Shown piece by piece: positions 25,672 to 33,977 of a DNA stretch of 64,000 bases. The notes beneath the pieces are model-generated. The model searched no databases. It saw only the letters and a program-made list of their open reading frames with translations, and was not told the origin of the DNA. This stretch comes from Bacillus sp. UNC41MFS5 (GTDB lineage Bacteria > Bacillota > Bacilli > Bacillales_B > DSM-18226), in the NCBI RefSeq assembly GCF_000686805.1, contig NZ_JMLP01000011.1, positions 124,001 through 188,000 of the forward strand. Reading direction: 5' to 3'. Positions within the stretch are counted from its first letter, which is position 1. Every line of letters starts with the position of its first letter. A program made the position numbers and the translations under genes.

Positions 25672-27561
25672 TTACATTTTTATTTTTCCAAGCATTAACA
25701 TGATTTGCAGGGACATCTGAATTTCAAAGCGGCTATTAGAGCTTGATAGATCAACAGAGAGCAAGTCTTCAATTTTTTGTATTCGATATCTCATTCCACT
25801 AATCGAAATCGACATTTCTCGTGCTGTTTTATGCAAATTAAATTCATTTTGCGAATAATAGAATAGTGTCACCAACAGCTCTGAATTTTTCTTTTGATCA
25901 TATTCGAGGATGGGATGTAATTTTTCATTTGCAAATCGCTCCAGCTCCATCGGTTCTCTTGCATTTAAAAATAAGGTTAAATGACCTAATTCACTTGTTA
26001 AAATAACCCGAGAATCTGAGGATCTCACTTTGGCTAATTCAACCGCCTTCTTCGCTTCTTCAGCATTTTTATGAAAATCAGAAAGCTGCCGGGTTTCATC
26101 ACTGATTCCAATATAAATCTGCTGTTCCTGGTTTCCAATCTGCTTCAGAAGCTGCTCACCAAACTCTTTAATCGTGGTTCCTTCAGAGTCGATATACTTC
26201 TTCAAGATAATAGCCTGAATGGTATTTAATTTGGTTAAAATAAGGGGAGCATCAAATTTATGCTGTTTTTGATAGAATTTATTGGTTAATTTATTTCTAA
26301 TTTTCAGATAATCGTAATTAACAGAGCCCTTTTCTTTCACCTTCCGGTCATTAATTTCCATATGCAAGATAAAATGCGGCTCCGATAAATCATAACCAAT
26401 GTAGGAAAAGCGGCTGTTAATTTCCTTTGTGTCCACTTCCTTATTGTTTAGCAGCTGCTCAAGAAGTTCACCTTTCATCCGTTGTTCTGTTTCGATGGCC
26501 ACTCGTTCATTCTGTACATGTAAGGCGGCAACTGTCGCTACCCTTTCAAGCAAATCTTTGCGAAAATCATCGTTCTTTTGATCTGAATCTATCGTGATAA
26601 ACCCATAAATCTGATTTCTGTTAGTGATTGGTATCGTCAAAATGGTAAATGTTTTATCCTTAAATGGTGTTTCAACAATGGAGTTATGATGAATCACTTC
26701 TTTGCACTTGTCCCAGATATTTCGTGCTGTCATATATTCATCCATTCCTGGATTATCTCCATATTTAGCAAGCAGTTCAAAATGTTTATTTTCAATTAAA
26801 ACCTGGCAATGAAGGCTTTTTCCTAGCAGATTGGCAAAGGTCTGGAAACCTTCTCCCTGAAGCATGGCTTGTGTCAAATTTCGGCTTAATGAAGAACCTA
26901 ATTCAAATCTTTGTTTCTGATGCTCCACTCGCCGATACATTTGGTCAAGTTCACCGGACATATCTTCGTTTTCAAAGAAAAAAAGATCTTCAGCAATTTC
27001 TTCGCCCCAATGTTCAACCGTTTTACCTACATAACGGCAGTGATCATCGCCTTTACCTTTGCAATTAACCTCTTTAAAAATGGTTCGCTTTCCTAAACAT
27101 TCACTTGTGTAACCGCTTGCATATCCAGCTAAATAAAAGCAGACTGGTTCTGTATGCTTGGGGAAATGCTGCAGGTGTTGATTGGCTTCGTCCGAGTCAA
27201 TCCAATAACCAGTTACATCAAAGAAACCTTTCTTCATGTCCACATTGAATGTTTCTGGGTACGAGAAGGCCCTTCCTGTCAAATAATGCATTTTGGATCC
27301 GGCAATAAGCCACTCTAGTTCATCCTGCCAATTAATCGTTTCTTTAAGGATACGTGCTTCGTGAACGCCACATTGATAACCATATCTTAGTAGAAATCGT
27401 TTGGCCCGCTGAACACCAAGTGCCGTAATTAAGTCTTTTCGGAGCACTCCCCAGGCCGTTGCACTTGTAAGAGACAACTGTAATTCTTTTAAATTCATGC
27501 CCGGTTTTTCCGATATACTCATAAAATGGTCTAAATTAAGGTCACTAGCTTTAATACTCAC
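25672..27561 (-). CDS. Aromatic-responsive regulator: XylR_N/V4R sensor with PucR-type HTH
   Basis: 629-aa regulator. Residues ~15-120 resemble the XylR/DmpR aromatic-binding domain (MNLKELQLSLTSATAWGVLRKDLITALG; RAFSYPETFNVDMKKGFFDVTGYW), followed by a V4R segment (CFYLAGYASGYTSECLGKRTIFKEVNCKGKGDDHCRYVGK) whose Cys/Asp/Cys pattern is the Zn or metal site. A GAF-like middle (~230-350) leads to a PucR C-terminal HTH (FNLHKTAREMSISISGMRYRIQKIEDLL, ~575-605). No AAA+ domain, so it is not sigma-54 dependent. It probably senses the substrate and controls both aromatic operons. Start GTG 27561. Confidence 0.85.
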   Translation of the reverse strand: MSIKASDLNLDHFMSISEKPGMNLKELQLSLTSATAWGVLRKDLITALGVQRAKRFLLRYGYQCGVHEARILKETINWQDELEWLIAGSKMHYLTGRAFSYPETFNVDMKKGFFDVTGYWIDSDEANQHLQHFPKHTEPVCFYLAGYASGYTSECLGKRTIFKEVNCKGKGDDHCRYVGKTVEHWGEEIAEDLFFFENEDMSGELDQMYRRVEHQKQRFELGSSLSRNLTQAMLQGEGFQTFANLLGKSLHCQVLIENKHFELLAKYGDNPGMDEYMTARNIWDKCKEVIHHNSIVETPFKDKTFTILTIPITNRNQIYGFITIDSDQKNDDFRKDLLERVATVAALHVQNERVAIETEQRMKGELLEQLLNNKEVDTKEINSRFSYIGYDLSEPHFILHMEINDRKVKEKGSVNYDYLKIRNKLTNKFYQKQHKFDAPLILTKLNTIQAIILKKYIDSEGTTIKEFGEQLLKQIGNQEQQIYIGISDETRQLSDFHKNAEEAKKAVELAKVRSSDSRVILTSELGHLTLFLNAREPMELERFANEKLHPILEYDQKKNSELLVTLFYYSQNEFNLHKTAREMSISISGMRYRIQKIEDLLSVDLSSSNSRFEIQMSLQIMLMLGKIKM

Positions 27562-27574
27562 GGTATCACCCTCA

Positions 27575-27901
27575 TTATATTGACTTTTGTTTATTTAAAC
27601 ATTCGTCAACGAAATAATAAAGGCTTTTTTTTACTCCGCCTTTCCCGAACTGCAAGTACATTTTCTTATGGTTGTAACTATTTTCTGAATGGAGATATGT
27701 TAAAAACTGAATGATGGCTTTCCGGCGCAATATAATATTCTCCAGCCCGAAGTCAAAAAACCAATGATCGATGACGTTAAAGACACCCCGATTGACGGAA
27801 TATTGTTTCGAACAAAAATCGATAAATCCTTTGTCTGGTAAATGAACAATCCATTCAAACTGATAATCGGATGGTGATTCCTGCATATCTAGTGCGTGCA
27901 T
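27575..27901 (-). CDS. Hypothetical 108-aa protein between iacA and the regulator
   Basis: Not recognised. Good AAAGGAGG site before ATG 27901. No signal peptide or membrane helix; rich in aromatic residues (HWFFDFGLENIILRRKAIIQFLTYLHSEN), predicted mixed alpha/beta. AT-rich (about 28% GC in the stretch counted), so it belongs to the host-like part and not to the GC-rich iacA segment 46 nt upstream. It is 13 nt before the regulator gene, so a role in sensing or in oxygenase assembly is possible. Confidence 0.6.
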   Translation of the reverse strand: MHALDMQESPSDYQFEWIVHLPDKGFIDFCSKQYSVNRGVFNVIDHWFFDFGLENIILRRKAIIQFLTYLHSENSYNHKKMYLQFGKGGVKKSLYYFVDECLNKQKSI

Positions 27902-27947
27902 CGGCGATGTCCTCCTTTACTTGTGAAATCAAGTCTGATTGGCAGGG

Positions 27948-29075
27948 TCAGATGTAGCCGGGCATCGGCGGCACGCCTAGGAATACCGAGCCGGCGCCGT
28001 CGTACATGCCTTCGCTGAGGAACGCGTGCTGGGTCACGACCATCGCGTCGCGCAAATAGCGCTGCAGCGGGTGCCCGTCGTAGATTGCTGCGGTGCCGGC
28101 AAGCAGGTAGGCTGACTGCACGGCGCTCGCGCCTGCGCGGGAAGCTTGTACAGCTGCCAGACGCAACATGCTTGTTTGGTCAGTGGAGACACCGTCGCCC
28201 CTCAGGATCGAGTCCCAAGCAGAATCGGTGGCCTCGTAAAAGAAGGAGCGCGCCGACCTTAGCGAGGCTTCTGCCTTTGCCACTGCGATTCGAAGGTAAG
28301 CGCGATCGGCCATCTTCGGTGCACCGGTGATGCCAGAACGGACACCCGCCATCTGAGAAACTTCATCAAGCGCGGCGCGAGCTACGCCAAGATTGACCAC
28401 CGCCAGGACTTGCGCTGCATATGCGATGGATGGATACTGGTAGATCGGCTCTTCAATAGAAGGCACACCGCCACGGACAAAGGTCCATTCGTCTGAAACG
28501 AAGACGTCTTTCACCCGCAGGTCATGGCTACCCGTTCCGCGCATCCCTAGCACTTCCCAGTTCTCGACGATTTCCACGTCCTCAGGTCTAAGCACAGCGG
28601 TAAGCGGCTTGCCGCCTTCCACGGTGCCAATACCGACGCCGAGAATGTCGGCGCCCTTGCAGCCGCTCGCGAACTTCCAAAGACCGTTCACTCGCCAGCC
28701 GCCCTCGACCTTCTCTGCTGGCTGGACCGGAAACAGGCCACCCGCGAAGGACACGTCCGGGCCATTTGCGTAAAGGCGTGCGAGCGTATTGCGTGGCAGG
28801 GCCGCCAGGTAGACCGCAGCAGAACCGAAGCTCGCCACCCATCCGGCGGAGCCGTCAGCCTCAGAGATGGCCTCGATCAGCCTGAGGAACTCCGCGGGCG
28901 AGCAGGCATCGCCGCCATAGCAACGCGGCGTGTGAGCGCGATAGACGCCCAGTTGCTTTAGTTGCGCTACCATGTCCCGAGGCACGTGCCGCTTCGCGTC
29001 AAATTCATTCCGTCGGGCGCGGATTTCGGTCAACACACAGTTGAGCAGGTTCTGACTTTTTATTTCAGCAGTCAT
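27948..29075 (-). CDS. iacA: Indole-3-acetate monooxygenase-like flavoprotein (acyl-CoA dehydrogenase fold)
   Basis: 375-aa flavin-dependent oxygenase of the HpaB/acyl-CoA-dehydrogenase-like group. Features: N-terminal helical domain (MVAQLKQLGVYRAHTPRCYGGDACSPAEFLRLIEAISEADGSAGWVASF), central beta domain (GGWRVNGLWKFASGCKGADILGVGI; LGMRGTGSHDLRVKDVFV) and C-terminal helices ending LQRYLRDAMVVTQHAFLSEG. It resembles IacA, which oxidises the indole ring of IAA with reduced flavin. GC is 41/60 at 27961-28020 and 36/60 at 28501-28560, against 17/60 at 27661-27720 and 19/60 at 29281-29340. This is a recent import from a high-GC proteobacterium. Its ribosome binding site, GGGAGGAAAG, is host-like. 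Confidence 0.85.
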   Translation of the reverse strand: MTAEIKSQNLLNCVLTEIRARRNEFDAKRHVPRDMVAQLKQLGVYRAHTPRCYGGDACSPAEFLRLIEAISEADGSAGWVASFGSAAVYLAALPRNTLARLYANGPDVSFAGGLFPVQPAEKVEGGWRVNGLWKFASGCKGADILGVGIGTVEGGKPLTAVLRPEDVEIVENWEVLGMRGTGSHDLRVKDVFVSDEWTFVRGGVPSIEEPIYQYPSIAYAAQVLAVVNLGVARAALDEVSQMAGVRSGITGAPKMADRAYLRIAVAKAEASLRSARSFFYEATDSAWDSILRGDGVSTDQTSMLRLAAVQASRAGASAVQSAYLLAGTAAIYDGHPLQRYLRDAMVVTQHAFLSEGMYDGAGSVFLGVPPMPGYI

Positions 29076-29166
29076 GATTCTTTCCTCCCTATATCCTAAA
29101 TAGTACTATCTGAAATTTTTGAATATTTTACTTATGTTCACATCTTAAGGGATTAATAAAACATAA

Positions 29167-29193
29167 ACAATCTATCATCCAGTTTGAAAATTC
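29167..29193 (-). promoter_or_regulatory. Shared catA/iacA upstream motif, copy 2
   Basis: Plus-strand ACAATCTA-N7-GTTTGAAAATTC, identical blocks and spacing to 15986-16012, 92 bp before the iacA start in the 237-bp gap to the divergent VOC gene. The motif is host-like AT-rich DNA and outside the GC-rich segment. Confidence 0.7.
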
Positions 29194-29312
29194 AAATATT
29201 TCAGACCTTTTAGTGCTAATTTATAATTCTTGCAGGCCATTTCTTTTCTATTAAACTCACTTACTATAAGATTAAAGTGGATCATATTATTCAATTGAAA
29301 AGGGGAAAAAAC

Positions 29313-29702
29313 ATGATTTCCAAAATGGAACATACGGCCATTATTGTTTCGGATATGGACCGGTCGATCGAATTTTATTCAAGAATCCTTGGATTTAGCG
29401 TTCGCCTTCGGGGAGTCAATCCAAATAGGGAGCTAGCATTTTTATATCTTGAGTCACAGCCCGATATGGAAATTGAACTGATTCGTGATATTAATCCTAT
29501 CGGAGAGTATGCAGAGTGTGGAATCGTGAACCATCTTGCATTTACTGTCGAAGATATAACCGTGGCCATCCACCATTTCAATGAAAAAGGAATTCATTTC
29601 ACATCTGGTGAACCAAAGCCGACACTGGAAGGCGGGCGAATGATTTTATTCTATGGACCAGACCACGAGCTTCTCCAACTTGTAGAACGTGTGAAATCCT
29701 AG
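29313..29702 (+). CDS. VOC family (glyoxalase I-like) protein
   Basis: 129-aa metalloprotein with two beta-alpha-beta-beta-beta units: MISKMEHTAIIVSDMDRSIEFYSRILGF (His, metal ligand), FLYLESQPDMEIELIRD (Glu), GIVNHLAFTVEDI (His) and ILFYGPDHELLQLVE (Glu). The two His/two Glu set matches glyoxalase-type lyases, though ring-cleavage or isomerase activity is possible. ATG 29313 follows AAAGGGGA. Divergent from iacA and sharing its control region, so it may belong to the aromatic regulon; a lactoylglutathione-lyase-like role is otherwise the default. Confidence 0.85.
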   Translation: MISKMEHTAIIVSDMDRSIEFYSRILGFSVRLRGVNPNRELAFLYLESQPDMEIELIRDINPIGEYAECGIVNHLAFTVEDITVAIHHFNEKGIHFTSGEPKPTLEGGRMILFYGPDHELLQLVERVKS

Positions 29703-29770
29703 CAGGGTATAACCTAGTAGGAGGGATGATACACAGAACTTTTTTAGGTAAAACCTTATTCATGGTAATA

Positions 29771-29813
29771 AAAAAAGCGTAAATACCCTTATCACGGAAT
29801 CTTTACGCTTTTT
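29771..29813. terminator. Bidirectional terminator between VOC gene and manA
   Basis: Stem AAAAAAGCGTAAA with TTTACGCTTTTT around an 18-nt loop, nearly the same stem as at 7631-7674. Serves the convergent VOC gene and mannose operon. Confidence 0.85.
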
Positions 29814-29833
29814 AATTAGCCAATGTAGATATA

Positions 29834-30778
29834 TCAAGTATGCGAAACGATCAATTCACAATTCCCGTCTACTTCAAATTCGCCAAATCCCACAGGGATG
29901 ATCAGATGAGCCCCCTTCTCCAATCCATATGGCTGACCATTATGAAGAAGTGTTCCATTCCCATTAATGACGCTAAGCAACAGATATTGATTATTAAATG
30001 AGAAAGCAGCTTTTCCACTAACCTCCCATTTGTAAACAGAGAAAAAGTCTGACTTCACAAACGTAGTAATCGTTACATTTTCAAGCTCCTCGACTTTAGG
30101 AGCAATTCTAGCATCTTGATGTGGAACAGTTGTCACATCTATAGCCTTTTCTAAATGAAGTTCGCGCAAATTCCCTTCCGCATCTCGACGGTCGTAATCA
30201 TACACCCGGTAGGTTGTGTCAGAGCTTTGCTGCGTTTCTAAAACTAGCGTTCCTTCACATAAAGCATGGATGGTTCCGCTTGGAACATAGAAAAAGTCGC
30301 CTGGCTTGATTTTGACTCTACGCAGTAGCTCGTTCCATTTCCCATCATTGATTTGCTCAATTAATTCTTCTTTTGTTTTCGCATTATGGCCAAAAATCAT
30401 ATCCGCGCCGTCTTTACAATCAAGAATATACCAGCATTCGGTTTTCCCAAGATCCCCATTTTCATGAACCTTCGCATAAGAATCCTCAGGATGGACCTGA
30501 ACGGATAAATCCATGTTCGCATCTAATATTTTCGTTAAAAGTGGAAAAACCTCTTCCTTCGGGCTTCCAAAAAGCTCGGGATGTTTACGGTATAAATCGT
30601 CCAATGCCATATCCGCATATGGACCGTTTTCCACAATAGATGGCCCATTGGGATGTGCGGAAATCGCCCAGCATTCCCCTGTTTGATCATTTGGAATGTT
30701 GTACCCAAATTCGGTTTGTAAAGCGGTACCGCCCCAAATTCGCTCTTTAAAAACTGGTCTTAAAAACAATGGTTGCAT
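29834..30778 (-). CDS. manA: Mannose-6-phosphate isomerase, class I
   Basis: 314-aa Zn enzyme converting mannose-6-P to fructose-6-P. Zn/substrate motifs: LDANMDLSVQVHPEDSYAKVHENGDLGKTECWYIL and FFYVPSGTIHALCEGTLVLETQQSSDTTYRVYDYDR. Length fits the short Bacillus ManA/YvyI type. Last gene of the beta-mannosidase operon, ending at the 29771 terminator. It brings mannose released by the mannosidase, after phosphorylation by the ROK kinase, into glycolysis. Confidence 0.93.
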   Translation of the reverse strand: MQPLFLRPVFKERIWGGTALQTEFGYNIPNDQTGECWAISAHPNGPSIVENGPYADMALDDLYRKHPELFGSPKEEVFPLLTKILDANMDLSVQVHPEDSYAKVHENGDLGKTECWYILDCKDGADMIFGHNAKTKEELIEQINDGKWNELLRRVKIKPGDFFYVPSGTIHALCEGTLVLETQQSSDTTYRVYDYDRRDAEGNLRELHLEKAIDVTTVPHQDARIAPKVEELENVTITTFVKSDFFSVYKWEVSGKAAFSFNNQYLLLSVINGNGTLLHNGQPYGLEKGAHLIIPVGFGEFEVDGNCELIVSHT

Positions 30779-30801
30779 AATTATTACCTCCAGGCATACG
30801 T

Positions 30802-31674
30802 TTATCGTTGATTTTCCTCTTGAAATGCTTGATAAGCAAGCATGAGCGAGCCAGTAATTCCCGCATTGTCACCTAAACCTGGACCGACAATATATTCAGT
30901 AAGATCCGGCAAAGCCACATACTCATTAACAAATTCCTTCAAATACTTATAGACAGAAATAAACACTTGTTTTTGATTCATAACTCCCCCGCCAAGGATG
31001 ATTTTTTTCGGCGAAAGAATCAATACATATTGCATCAAGGCTTGGGCAATATAGTATCCTTCTAGGTCCCAAACTTCCATTCGATTAACAAGCTGATCTC
31101 CTTTTGCTCCCCAGCGCTCTTCAATGGCAGGTCCAGCCGCTAGACCTTCTAAGCAATCGTGGTGATACGGGCACTTTCCTCGAAACTCGTCATTTGGATG
31201 CCGTCTTACAAGAATATGCCCCATTTCAGGGTGTGAAAGTCCTTGAAGAAGCTTCCCTTGAACAATTGCACCTGCCCCAATTCCAGTACCAACTGTAATG
31301 TACAAGCAGCTATCCAATCCTTTTGCCGCACCAAAGGTAACCTCTCCCAATGCTGCTGCATTTACATCTGTATTAAACCCAATGGGTACTGAAAATACAT
31401 CTCTTAATGATTGTACAAACGGATAATCCCTCCACCCTGGCTTCGGCGTAGAAGTAATATTACCGTATGTAGCACTTTCCGGATTCACATCAATGGGACC
31501 GAACGAACCCACACCAATTGCATGTATAGGATATTGATTGAAAAATTCAACCACCTTTGGCATCGTTTCCGCCGGTACAGTGGTTGGAATCTGAATACGG
31601 TCTACAATATTACCATTTTCATCGCCAATAGCACACACAAACTTTGTCCCGCCCGCTTCAATTGCACCCAACAT
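30802..31674 (-). CDS. ROK family sugar kinase (fructokinase/mannokinase, GmuE-like)
   Basis: 290-aa kinase. ATP-binding GAIEAGGTKFVCAIGDENG, the ROK signature region LYITVGTGIGAGAIVQGKLLQGLSHPEMGH and the zinc-finger-like GKCPYHHDCLEGLAAGPAIEERWG. Bacillus GmuE/YdhR has this layout and phosphorylates fructose and mannose. Neighbouring ManA and mannosidase favour mannose. 23 nt after it comes manA. Confidence 0.88.
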   Translation of the reverse strand: MLGAIEAGGTKFVCAIGDENGNIVDRIQIPTTVPAETMPKVVEFFNQYPIHAIGVGSFGPIDVNPESATYGNITSTPKPGWRDYPFVQSLRDVFSVPIGFNTDVNAAALGEVTFGAAKGLDSCLYITVGTGIGAGAIVQGKLLQGLSHPEMGHILVRRHPNDEFRGKCPYHHDCLEGLAAGPAIEERWGAKGDQLVNRMEVWDLEGYYIAQALMQYVLILSPKKIILGGGVMNQKQVFISVYKYLKEFVNEYVALPDLTEYIVGPGLGDNAGITGSLMLAYQAFQEENQR

Positions 31675-31700
31675 ACATAAATACCTCCCAAAAAGAATTT

Positions 31701-32930
31701 CTACATTTTATTAGAACTAAGCACAGATCCTTTTTTTGATTTTCTCCAAATAAAATAAAGAGATGGAATCATAATGACATAGATAATCGGAAAAAGACTA
31801 AACGAGACAGGTAAAAGCAGGCCAAAATCAAAGTATTTTCTCATCGCTAAAAACAAAAATACCCCGATAATTCTTCCAACACCAAGTGGGATTTCTCGGA
31901 TAATGATATAGTCCAAGCGCTTTTCCTTGTACTCAGGGTCCTTCTCAATCGCTTCATAAATCATAGCGCTCATCGAAGTGATCACCATATTTTGTGCTAA
32001 TGGCGATATAATTCCAAAAATAATCAACGAAATGAGGACAGGAAGGACGGATAACAATACAGAACTCAAAAATATACTTACCGAACCGATTGCATAAATG
32101 GCGAGACGATATTTCGGATTAGAGAACTTAGCGAGCAGATAGAATGTAGCAATTGCAATCAACTCTGCAGCCATATTATAAACTCCTAAACTTAATTCTC
32201 CACCAGCTACTTTGAAGGTAATCATCGTAATCAAAAAGGTCCCGTACACGCCTGATACAATCCCATCAGCAAACATTACCTTGTACATCTTTTTCCATTC
32301 CTTTGACGGATTCTTGATAACATCCCAAAAATAACTTTTTGTTGTAATCGGGTGTCCCTTCACTTTTAGAGAGGTTAAAAAGGATATAAAAAAGAATATA
32401 CAAGTTCCAATAAAAACGACATAATAACCCAACATACCTTTCAATTGCGAGATGATGATCCCTGAAAGAACCGGGCCGATCACACCTCCAATGGTAAATA
32501 GAATTCCTTGAACATATAAAAATTGATCCCGATTATCATTGGTTGTTAAATCTAATACAGCCAAATGCATGCCGACATAATATAGGCTCATCGCTAATCC
32601 ATTTGAAAATCCTAACAACATGATATGCTCACTTAATGTGTCATGAAAAATAAGCATAATTAAATAGGTAATCAGATAAAATACAAATCCTAAACGCATC
32701 GTAATCATCGGGCTCGTTTTCCTAGCCAGCCAACCGCAAAGGCCAAAACAAAAGATAATCGCGATGGACCAATACAAGCTATAATAAGCTAGCAGTGAAT
32801 AGGTTTTATCCAATTTCCATAAGAAAACACTTTGAAAAACACCAGACAAAACGCCGCCAAAGGAAAATAAGGCATTCATCAGTAAATAAAACTTTAATTC
32901 CGTAGAAAAAGACTTAAAAATTTGAAGCAT
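31701..32930 (-). CDS. MFS permease of the mannoside operon
   Basis: 409-aa protein with about 12 hydrophobic helices; loop 2-3 reads CGWLARKTSPMITMRLGF instead of the classical GxxxDRxGRR. Distantly like uncharacterised Bacillus MFS proteins. It may export or import a mannose-related sugar or polyol. It is AT-rich, well supported by operon position between the dehydrogenase and the kinase. AGGAG lies in front of the ATG. Confidence 0.8.
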   Translation of the reverse strand: MLQIFKSFSTELKFYLLMNALFSFGGVLSGVFQSVFLWKLDKTYSLLAYYSLYWSIAIIFCFGLCGWLARKTSPMITMRLGFVFYLITYLIMLIFHDTLSEHIMLLGFSNGLAMSLYYVGMHLAVLDLTTNDNRDQFLYVQGILFTIGGVIGPVLSGIIISQLKGMLGYYVVFIGTCIFFFISFLTSLKVKGHPITTKSYFWDVIKNPSKEWKKMYKVMFADGIVSGVYGTFLITMITFKVAGGELSLGVYNMAAELIAIATFYLLAKFSNPKYRLAIYAIGSVSIFLSSVLLSVLPVLISLIIFGIISPLAQNMVITSMSAMIYEAIEKDPEYKEKRLDYIIIREIPLGVGRIIGVFLFLAMRKYFDFGLLLPVSFSLFPIIYVIMIPSLYFIWRKSKKGSVLSSNKM

Positions 32931-32947
32931 TCTTTGATCTCCTTATA

Positions 32948-32981
32948 CAGGAGTTTTCGGCCTCAGGGTCGAAAACTCCTG
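32948..32981 (-). other. Intercistronic 12-bp hairpin without U-tail
   Basis: Perfect stem CAGGAGTTTTCG (32948-32959) with CGAAAACTCCTG (32970-32981), 10-nt loop, between the dehydrogenase stop and the MFS start. The minus-strand sequence after it is TATAAGGAG, so it is not a terminator; it may stabilise or process the mRNA, or sequester translation of the MFS gene. Confidence 0.55.
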
Positions 32982-32984
32982 CAA

Positions 32985-33977
32985 CTAGTGGTTAATTATC
33001 GCTTTTGAAACTTTAAGATTAGGAAAGTTAGCCATTGCTGTTGGCAGCTCTTCTATTGTAAAACGATGAGAAATGAGCGACTCGACATCCACCACTTTTT
33101 TCGCAATAAGTGAAATAGCTTCTTCATGGGTATAAGGGTTTACGAATGAACCCTTTATGGTAAGTTCTTTTGAAAAAATTTCAAATGGTGACACAGAAAT
33201 AACAGTATCAGGCGCTGACACCCCAAAAAGTAGCACTTGACCGCCCTTTGCTGCTGATTTAACTGCCAATTCCATACTATCCGCTCTGCCCACACATTCA
33301 ATCACAACATCTGCCTCTAGCTTAGACGCATTCATTAGATGGATCACGTCATCAGCACCCAGTTTATAAAGAAGCTCTCGTTTGTTCTCCGCAGGTTCAC
33401 TCACAATGATTGAATCAACGTTTTGTTGTTTCACCAATTGCAAAAACAATTGGCCAATAAAGCCGCCTCCAATAATGAGTACCTTACTTAAGGGAGACAA
33501 TCGAACCTTCCTAAAACCATGTAATACACAGCCTAAAGGTTCGACAAGCGCAGCCTCTTCAAAAGTCATCTGGTCTGGGAGCTTGTAACAATTGGCATCG
33601 GGCACAACACAATACTCACCCATACCGCCATCCCTTGTTACGCCTACCGCTTGGAGATGATTACATAAATGAGCCCGGTTGCTCCGGCAATACTCACATG
33701 TCCCGCAATAGATGTTCGGATCAATCGAAACACGATCCCCTTTTTGGAGGGTTGATACTTCTGCACCGACTTCCACTACTTCACCTGACAATTCATGCCC
33801 GAGGACAATTGGCGGCTGGACTTCAGCTGAACCGGGATGACCATGATAAATATGCTGATCCGTACCGCAAATTCCACAGCTTTTTACCTTTACAATGACC
33901 TCTTTGGGTGATGGTGAACGATAGTTCCAATCCATTATCTCTATTTGCTTTGTACCTTTCAAAACCGCCGCTTTCAT
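32985..33977 (-). CDS. Zinc-dependent medium-chain alcohol/polyol dehydrogenase
   Basis: 330-aa MDR enzyme. Catalytic Zn: SCGICGTDQHIYHG and GHELSGEVVEVG; structural Zn: four Cys in YCGTCEYCRSNRAHLC; cofactor loop LIIGGGFIGQLFLQLVK with SEPAENKRE following strand 2 (acidic end, NAD preferred). Resembles sorbitol/threonine dehydrogenases. In this operon it may oxidise a mannose-derived polyol or keto sugar. Its ATG overlaps the end of the beta-mannosidase gene by 4 nt. Confidence 0.88.
   Translation of the reverse strand: MKAAVLKGTKQIEIMDWNYRSPSPKEVIVKVKSCGICGTDQHIYHGHPGSAEVQPPIVLGHELSGEVVEVGAEVSTLQKGDRVSIDPNIYCGTCEYCRSNRAHLCNHLQAVGVTRDGGMGEYCVVPDANCYKLPDQMTFEEAALVEPLGCVLHGFRKVRLSPLSKVLIIGGGFIGQLFLQLVKQQNVDSIIVSEPAENKRELLYKLGADDVIHLMNASKLEADVVIECVGRADSMELAVKSAAKGGQVLLFGVSAPDTVISVSPFEIFSKELTIKGSFVNPYTHEEAISLIAKKVVDVESLISHRFTIEELPTAMANFPNLKVSKAIINH

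Noticed and set aside
32948..32981. Terminator between dehydrogenase and MFS genes
   Set aside because: No T-run on the minus strand, and the next gene has its own ribosome binding site right after.
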